From positions 172,915-202,750 of the forward strand of contig DFCS01000008.1 in assembly GCA_002367105.1 (NCBI GenBank): DNA of 29,836 nucleotides, given 5' to 3'. The position numbers were made by a program, and so were the translations under genes. The notes under the pieces are model-generated. The model saw only the letters and a program-made list of their open reading frames with translations, was not told the DNA's origin and did not search any database. The stretch comes from Hungatella sp. UBA3048. Its GTDB lineage: Bacteria > Bacillota > Clostridia > Lachnospirales > Lachnospiraceae. Positions within the stretch are counted from its first letter, which is position 1, and each line of letters starts with the position of its first letter. Positions 25,326 through 29,836 of the stretch are shown in pieces.

Positions 25326-26176
25326 TTATTTTCCTCCTACCACCTTAAAACCAGTAATATTATTGTTGAAGATATCTAATGCGCTACCTTTTCCAAGACC
25401 TATATTGATTTGAATTCCTTCGCCCTTGAAAAGTGCATTATTGCTACCCCATCCTGATAGAACACCAGGCATATTTGGATATTGAGCGCTAGTTAAATTT
25501 GAAACATCCCGTAAACCAATTGATTCCAAAGCATTTGTTGTTCCAGCCTTTACTTGAAACTCAATGATTACACCATCATAACCCTGTGAAAATGATTGTG
25601 TCGGAGATATAAAAGTTTCGCCAGTAGCTGGAATTTTTCCTGTACTTAATAATGTTTCATAATCAGCTTTGCTCATAGTTCTATAGTACGTTTCATAATT
25701 CCCCGCACCCACACCAGCTCTCATTTGTTGTGACTGCAGTAACTGCCGAGCCTGCTCAAAACCAGGTGCTCCATCAGGCCCCACGGTTGCTGCACCAAAT
25801 CCAAGACCTGACGCAACTGCACCAGTTGATGCAAGAGCACTGCCAGTAACACCATATGCAAGGCCCGCTCCTCCAGTTAGACCGACCGTACTTCCGATTG
25901 CAGCACCTTGAACTATTGCTTCCCAGGAAAATTTGCCCTGGCCGATGATATTCCGCCTGCAATCGTTCAAGCCGCGAAACCAACTAGCCCTGCAGCAACC
26001 TAAAAAGGATGTGCAATATGCCCGGTTGGATCAGTGTAAAATACTGGATTGTTATGACAATAAGTATACAGGTTAAGTGATAATGGGTAAACACGTCTTG
26101 CTTATTTGGTAATTGATATTTAACACATCGGAGCGAATCCTCGCTTGTAAAGCGTCCAGTTACAGCTCTGTAATAC
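25326..26176 (-). pseudogene. Rhs C-terminal tip A with intact toxin end, broken in the core part
   Basis: Aligned with tip C, the Rhs-core-to-linker part (25703-26176) has a one-base deletion at about 26088, a nonsense codon (GGA to TGA) at 25967-25969 and a four-base deletion at about 25940, so it cannot be read through. The homology starts abruptly at 26176 within ...RARYYRAVTGRF, so the upstream YD repeats are missing. From about 25939 to 25326 the frame is open: linker AAIGSTVGLTGGAGLAYGV, then FEQARQLLQSQQMRAGVGAG, then a unique 125-residue end with YYRTMSKADYETLLSTGKIP, FISPTQSFSQGYDGVIIEFQ and GEGIQINIGLGKG. The order Arg, SPT, GEG loosely recalls ADP-ribosyltransferase toxins; this is a guess. 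Probably a silent toxin cassette. Confidence 0.8.
25703..26176 (-). repeat. Rhs inverted repeat, copy A (474 bases)
   Basis: Hand alignment with 27698-28176 on the opposite strand shows about 21 substitutions and deletions of one and four bases, about 95% identity. The length difference (474 against 479) equals those five deleted bases. Nine mismatches cluster near 25750-25785. Both ends are sharp. Confidence 0.93.
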
Positions 26177-26324
26177 AGTTTAACTTTGTATATAAAAAAC
26201 ATTTTTATATATTATGTTAACAAGGACCGAGCAAGAAATACCAGCTCCGCCCTTATTAATTTTTAGAAAAGCTTAAAGTAATTTCGAATATCCACACAAA
26301 AATGAAACTCTCCCTAAGTTATAA

Positions 26325-26750
26325 TTATCGTTCTTCTATAATTGTAATTTCTGGCATGAGTCGATCACTTTTTTTAGGATAGCCAGCATAGTCACCTACA
26401 AAAAATATTTTTATTGTTTGAACCTCATGTCCACCGATCGAAAATATATTCTCAGATAAATTTTCGTCAAATCCCTTGAGTATTGCAGACTTAAGCAATC
26501 CTGATTGAAAATCCACTTCAGAATTTGCTGTTATAGAATACGACAACTCATCTTCTGTATTATTTTTAATTGTTACTCCACCAATGATATAAACTTTATC
26601 ATCTTCAATATAGAAATCTTCAATGCCTCCCCCCTGCTCTGAGACCAGTTCTAATCTAGATATTAACTTTTCTTTTTTACCACTTTTGAAAATAAACATT
26701 ATTACCACAATCAATATTATAATACCGCCAATATAAAAAACTTTCTTCAT
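26325..26750 (-). CDS. Membrane-anchored small protein, possible immunity protein for tip B
   Basis: A 141-residue protein with a single N-terminal transmembrane segment (about 4-22, GGIIILIVVIMFIF) after a short basic start, then a soluble domain rich in beta-strand-like segments (DFYIEDDKVYIIGGVTIKNN). There is no lipobox cysteine, so it is probably anchored with the domain outside. GAGG lies about 7 bases before the ATG. It follows tip B on the same strand after a 197-base gap with a hairpin, so it could be the cognate immunity protein, but the gap is far longer than in the A and C pairs. A membrane-facing immunity would suit a toxin acting at the envelope. I do not recognise a family. Confidence 0.5.
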   Translation of the reverse strand: MKKVFYIGGIIILIVVIMFIFKSGKKEKLISRLELVSEQGGGIEDFYIEDDKVYIIGGVTIKNNTEDELSYSITANSEVDFQSGLLKSAILKGFDENLSENIFSIGGHEVQTIKIFFVGDYAGYPKKSDRLMPEITIIEER

Positions 26751-26947
26751 TTAAAAGACCTCATTAACAATCTAAATCCATTTCTTCAATTTTATTTAGC
26801 CTTGATATTTCATTCTTTTTGTTACTGGTTAAATTATATAAAATAATAGCCTCAATATCTACTCCATTTCTGTAAATAACCATTCACAGAAATGGAGAAT
26901 TATTTAATAATTATCTAATCAACAATTAGCATAATTACTTAAAGCAC
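26751..26947. other. AT-rich gap with a 12-base perfect inverted repeat
   Basis: Between tip B and the small membrane protein gene. CTCCATTTCTGT (26862-26873) pairs perfectly with ACAGAAATGGAG (26886-26897) around a 12-base loop. No U run on either side. No ORF of note here. Confidence 0.55.
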
Positions 26948-27610
26948 TTATTTACTTAACCATCCGCTACTTCTATTCCAAAAACTTGGATTTTGCATAA
27001 TTGTTGTTTTATCATTCCATCTTATTTGAATATAATAATCAGTAGGAACTGCACCTGGAATACTATTTGCAAATTCTGCCTTTTTGGAATCCGAATCATA
27101 TATGAAATTTGGATCAATAATATCATTCCAAATGTATGTTAAATCATATATTGTATCTCCCTTCGAGTTTTTAGAAATAGTGCCTTGTATTTGAAATCCT
27201 CCAACTGTCTCATAGGTCCCATGAAGATATTGATATCCAATAATATCTTCACCATTTTCTATAATTATTGATTGTGCATGATCAATTTCTATTGATTCGC
27301 CATAACTAAGAGACTCAACGTAAGGTAACAAAATATCTTTCATTTGCTCTCTTAATGGTTTAACCCCATAGCCAGGGGCACCTTTATTATCCATCATATA
27401 ATCACCAACTGTATACCGTGCTTCATAATCCAGCCAAAAATTTCCATCGATAGTAAGATCTTCCCCACCACCATACAGCCAATGAGATACAATCATAATT
27501 CCCAAGTCATCCGACTTCAGAGACCAGATACCCTTGCCTAACCGTTCTTCTGACTTATGTCCCGAAGGATCACAATAACGTAGCGGACTATTCATTGTAT
27601 AGACATACAA
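26948..27610 (-). CDS. Rhs C-terminal tip B (5'-truncated), unrecognised toxin domain
   Basis: The N-terminus reads SNLYVYTMNSPLRYCDPSGH, the conserved end of the Rhs repeat-associated core (N-L-Y-x-Y-x-x-N-x-P-x-x-x-x-D-P-x-G), after which the variable toxin begins. About 200 residues follow, with SYGESIEIDHAQSIIIENGED, GGFQIQGTISKNSKGDTIYD, and YIWNDIIDPNFIYDSDSKK and DYYIQIRWNDKTTI toward the end. The Y-x-W-N-D-x-x-D-P-N block looks like a motif I have seen in other bacterial toxins, but I cannot name the family. The core and YD repeats are cut at about 27613, where the opposite-strand tip C starts. The frame is intact from there. Toxin function is inferred from position after the Rhs core. 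Confidence 0.72.
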   Translation of the reverse strand: MYVYTMNSPLRYCDPSGHKSEERLGKGIWSLKSDDLGIMIVSHWLYGGGEDLTIDGNFWLDYEARYTVGDYMMDNKGAPGYGVKPLREQMKDILLPYVESLSYGESIEIDHAQSIIIENGEDIIGYQYLHGTYETVGGFQIQGTISKNSKGDTIYDLTYIWNDIIDPNFIYDSDSKKAEFANSIPGAVPTDYYIQIRWNDKTTIMQNPSFWNRSSGWLSK

Positions 27611-28550
27611 GTTACTACTTAAAGAGGATGGAAATCCGTTCCGGTATTGTGGGGAGTATCTAGACTTAGAGACGAATGCCTATTACTTGCGAGCAAGGTA
27701 TTACAGAGCTGTAACTGGGCGCTTTACAAGCGAGGATTCGCTCCGATGTGTTAAAAATCAATTACCAAATAAGCAAGAAGTGTTTGACCCATTATCACTT
27801 AACCTGTATACTTATTGTCACAACAATCCAGTATTTTACTCTGATCCAACCGGGCATATTGCACATCCTTTTTTGGTTGTTGCAGGGCTAGTTGGTTTCG
27901 CGGCTGGAGCGATTGCAGGCGGAATATCATCGGCCATTCAGGGCAAATTTTCCTGGGAAGCAATAGTACAAGGTGCTGCAATCGGAAGTACGGTCGGTCT
28001 AACTGGAGGAGCGGGCCTTGCATATGGTGTTACTGGTAGTGCTCTTGCATCAACTGGTGCAGTTGCGTCAGGTCTTGGATTTGGTGCAGCAATAGTAGGT
28101 TCTGCTAGAGCAACTGGTTTTGAACAGGCTCGGCAGTTACTGCAGGCACAACAAATGAGAGCTGGTGTGGGTGCGGAAAACGGTTTGATAAAAGAAGGCT
28201 TGGGTAAAATTTCAGGAAATACTTATCAAGTGACACAGTTCAACATTGATTCTATAACACGGCATTTATCGGGTGATCTCTATGCAGAAGAAAATGTCGC
28301 CATGATTAATAGATTACAGAATGCTTTGAATTCTGGACAATCAATTACAGGCGCTGACGCAAGTTTTTATTTGCATGAACTGAAAGAGATAGAATTAATG
28401 CAAGGTGGAATGATCCAAACTGTAGCACACGACGCAGCTATAGATTTTTATCAAGTTTCAAAGTATAGCACATATCATCCAGACGTTATAAAATCTTATT
28501 CAGGTTGGTTTAATGATGCTTGGTTTAATTTCTGGGGAATAGCGAGGTGA
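27604..28550 (+). CDS. Rhs C-terminal tip C (5'-truncated) with intact frame
   Basis: The open frame begins at 27604 directly after a stop codon and reads EDGNPFRYCGEYLDLETNAY, LRARYYRAVTGRFTSEDSLR, the Rhs core signature, then NLYTYCHNNPVFYSDPTGH, a glycine/alanine-rich hydrophobic linker (about 85 residues) and FEQARQLLQAQQMRAGVGAE. The unique 123-residue end starts near 28177 and contains SITGADASFYLHELKEIEL, VAHDAAIDFYQ and YHPDVIKSYSGWFNDAWF, resembling a C-terminal domain seen on other Rhs/polymorphic toxins. The HELKE helix lacks the HExxH spacing. There is no good start codon or RBS (the first usable one is TTG at 27687), so it is probably an unexpressed orphan tip awaiting recombination. 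An immunity gene follows after 3 bases. Confidence 0.8.
27698..28176 (+). repeat. Rhs inverted repeat, copy C (479 bases)
   Basis: Partner of 25703-26176 in the opposite orientation. Begins at GTATTACAG in the core and ends at GGTGCGG just before the variable toxin end. This copy has the intact reading frame. Confidence 0.93.
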
Positions 28551-28553
28551 CAA

Positions 28554-29126
28554 ATGTTTAAAATAATAGATTATTCAAACGGAAAGATTAAAATCACTGT
28601 TAATGAAGAATTGACTCATAACAGCCTTTTAACTGAATGTTCAAAAAAAGTAATAAACTTAAATAGAACTAGGTTGTATCATACACTGTATTCATTGGGA
28701 CTTGAGGTAGCAGTACATAGAGGCGGTAGAATTTGTTATGGATTGTTATCCGCTTCAATATCTCCCAACGATAAAGCTGATTCTATGTTACTATCAGTTG
28801 CATATACACAGAAGAATACAGAGAAGTATTGTGAATCGATCTTATTAGATGATAAGCATTGTTATAAGGGATTGTCATACGAATATCTTGATGCAGTTAT
28901 AAATGGTGCAACCAAATCTATAACTGAGATAGATACATTTCCTTTATGTAACATATCTTTCGATTATTCTGCAAACTGTGAAGTTGGTTCAAGCCCGATA
29001 TTTTTCAGAATAATAGCAGAATCTTTAATTGAACTTATTTCAATGTTAAACGATGCAAACTTAAGCGAATTAATACTAAAACCTTGTGAAGATTTTCTAG
29101 TAAATAAATTCGGTTTAAGAAATTAA
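28554..29126 (+). CDS. Putative immunity protein for Rhs tip C
   Basis: A 190-residue soluble protein without signal peptide or membrane segment. I do not recognise the family. It reads MFKIIDYSNGKIKITVNEEL at the start and has seven cysteines scattered, with an acidic-to-neutral helical C-terminus (IIAESLIELISMLNDANLSE). The ATG is 3 bases after the tip C stop, with AGGTG just ahead, the same layout as tip A and its HEAT-like neighbour. In polymorphic toxin loci the gene directly after the toxin tip is the cognate immunity gene; I assign this by position only. Confidence 0.62.
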   Translation: MFKIIDYSNGKIKITVNEELTHNSLLTECSKKVINLNRTRLYHTLYSLGLEVAVHRGGRICYGLLSASISPNDKADSMLLSVAYTQKNTEKYCESILLDDKHCYKGLSYEYLDAVINGATKSITEIDTFPLCNISFDYSANCEVGSSPIFFRIIAESLIELISMLNDANLSELILKPCEDFLVNKFGLRN

Positions 29127-29136
29127 ATACGCTCCA

Positions 29137-29172
29137 ACACAGAAAAGGCCGATTTTCAGCCCTTTCTGTGTC
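29137..29172 (+). terminator. Hairpin after immunity gene C
   Basis: ACACAGAAA (29137-29145) and TTTCTGTGT (29164-29172) form a 9-base stem, extended inside by GG/CC after one mismatch, 10 bases downstream of the immunity stop codon. No strong U tract follows, so termination is only plausible. Confidence 0.55.
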
Positions 29173-29239
29173 GATGCTAAATTTTCATACCCAAGGCCTC
29201 GATAGTAATCCGCATTCTCAGACATAGACTGTCGACAAA

Positions 29240-29545
29240 TCAATCGGCCACTACAATTCGACTCATGTTTCCATTAGCATCGGAAAAACAAACAAGAAGT
29301 TCTTTTTCGGAATTGTTCAAGAGAGCCAGAAATTTTTCTTCTGTGTCAGACACCGTTTTAAGTTTTTTGCCATATAGAGAATTTCTGTCAAAGGATTTTC
29401 CGCTTGGACTTATGTTGCTGAAGTATAAATCTTTAAGTATTTGGTTCTTTTTTACCTCGTTTTCAGCAAACAGCGATACCTGAAATAAGAAGCACAAGTC
29501 TATCCGGTGTCCGGTAAGGGAACTGGTGAAGTTATTGGTGGACAA
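29240..29545 (-). CDS. Small hypothetical protein or gene remnant
   Basis: An open frame of 101 codons starting with TTG. Its second half (residues about 45-101: SPSGKSFDRNSLYGKKLKTV, SDTEEKFLALLNNSEKEL) looks like a real soluble protein with alternating charged and hydrophobic positions, while the first 25 residues look less convincing. No RBS is obvious and its upstream edge at about 29550 abuts an Rhs reading frame on the other strand. It could be a truncated immunity gene from a lost Rhs tip. I recognise no family. Confidence 0.35.
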   Translation of the reverse strand: MSTNNFTSSLTGHRIDLCFLFQVSLFAENEVKKNQILKDLYFSNISPSGKSFDRNSLYGKKLKTVSDTEEKFLALLNNSEKELLVCFSDANGNMSRIVVAD

Positions 29546-29608
29546 AATTTAGTTAAACTGTAAATCAGACTCTGAAGTTTGGAAAAGATGATATAGTTTA
29601 TGGTATAT

Positions 29609-29836
29609 ATGATAATCCTTCTATTTTTAAATTACAGCAAAGTGCAGGACCGGGAATACGTGGAAGAAAAACAAACCCTACTCCTGAAGACGAAATACCG
29701 CTACAATCCTAAAGGCCAGCTGTCCCGCCAGAAAGATACGGGAAATGTAAGGAAAGAATATACTTATGATATATATGGAAACCGACATTCCTTTCATCTG
29801 ACCCGTGAAGAAAATGCAAGCCCGGATTTAAGTTTA
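29609..29836 (+). CDS. Rhs YD-repeat protein, partial at window end
   Basis: From about 29627 the plus strand reads NYSKVQDREYVEEKQTLLLK, TKYRYNPKGQLSRQKDTGNV, RKEYTYDIYGNRHSFHLTRE and stays open to the edge. The Y-x-Y-N-x-K-G-Q-L and Y-T-Y-D-x-Y-G-N-R patterns are YD repeats of Rhs/wall-associated proteins, well upstream of the C-terminal core. The frame is open from an in-frame ATG at 29609, but no RBS precedes it, so the 5' end is probably truncated there rather than a true start. It has no signal peptide. Its continuation outside the window may reach a full C-terminal tip. Confidence 0.72.
   Translation, partial: MIILLFLNYSKVQDREYVEEKQTLLLKTKYRYNPKGQLSRQKDTGNVRKEYTYDIYGNRHSFHLTREENASPDLSL

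Noticed and set aside
25984..26202. Separate small protein beginning MFFIYKVKLYYRAVTG
   Set aside because: It is the frameshifted upstream part of Rhs tip A; the shared core residues stop at the one-base deletion.
28360..28400. Possible HExxH metalloprotease motif in tip C (HELKE)
   Set aside because: The second histidine of the zinc motif is missing, so protease function is not supported.
29556..29572. A 12-base match (AGTTAAACTGTA) to the edge of tip A near 26172-26186
   Set aside because: Both sit at rhs breakpoints, which is tempting, but 12-base matches are expected by chance in a window of this size.
1..29836. CRISPR arrays, tRNA and rRNA genes
   Set aside because: No regularly spaced repeats and no tRNA or rRNA-like segments were seen on reading both strands.

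Overview
The window looks like low-to-mid GC Firmicutes DNA, most likely class Clostridia and in the manner of Lachnospiraceae. The grounds are a YesM/YesN two-component pair beside a carbohydrate ABC transporter, a BlaI/BlaR1 pair, lipoprotein signals, strong AGGAGG-type ribosome binding sites and consensus sigma-A promoters. Genus and species cannot be fixed from the sequence alone. The left 19 kb is orderly chromosome; the right 10.6 kb is a patchwork of accessory and broken DNA.

Region 1 (26-8841, minus strand) is a carbohydrate-use operon read from right to left. It holds a sugar-binding lipoprotein, a hairpin in the first gap, two MalF/MalG-type permeases, a YesM-type histidine kinase, a YesN-type AraC response regulator and a heparinase II/III-family polysaccharide lyase. 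The permeases lack an ATPase here, so they presumably share an MsmK-type ATPase encoded elsewhere. The logical reading is uptake and intracellular cleavage of a uronic-acid-containing oligosaccharide, controlled by the two-component pair.

Region 2 (8842-11677) starts with a two-way control region. A consensus promoter and a BlaI-type palindrome drive blaI and blaR1 on the plus strand. No beta-lactamase follows; instead there is a frameshifted GNAT acetyltransferase remnant and a strong terminator.

Region 3 (11678-19145) is an agmatine deiminase (AgDI) cluster. Agmatine deiminase, putrescine carbamoyltransferase and carbamate kinase convert agmatine to putrescine, ammonia, CO2 and ATP. A MATE transporter and a YtcJ-like amidohydrolase sit where the classical cluster has an AguD antiporter. 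A divergent membrane-anchored LuxR regulator resembles AguR.

Region 4 (19146-24502) begins with an IS1182-type transposase remnant fused to a 43-base scrap of an rhs gene. An apparently complete five-gene operon follows: a class I methyltransferase, a MarR regulator, and a siderophore/cobalamin-type binding protein, permease and ATPase. Its promoter is embedded in three inverted repeats. It ends against a truncated TnpX/TndX-type serine recombinase, so it probably arrived on a mobile element. This is the best candidate for a little-described system.

Region 5 (24503-29836) is a collection of displaced Rhs C-terminal tips, each with its own putative immunity gene. Three tips (A, B, C) carry three unrelated C-terminal domains. 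A and C share about 475 bases as an inverted repeat with about 95% identity. A carries two frameshifts and a nonsense codon in the shared part, yet its toxin tip and immunity gene are intact. B and C meet head to head. A fourth Rhs YD-repeat reading frame runs off the right edge. A DUF4291 fragment and several orphan hairpins mark further breakpoints.
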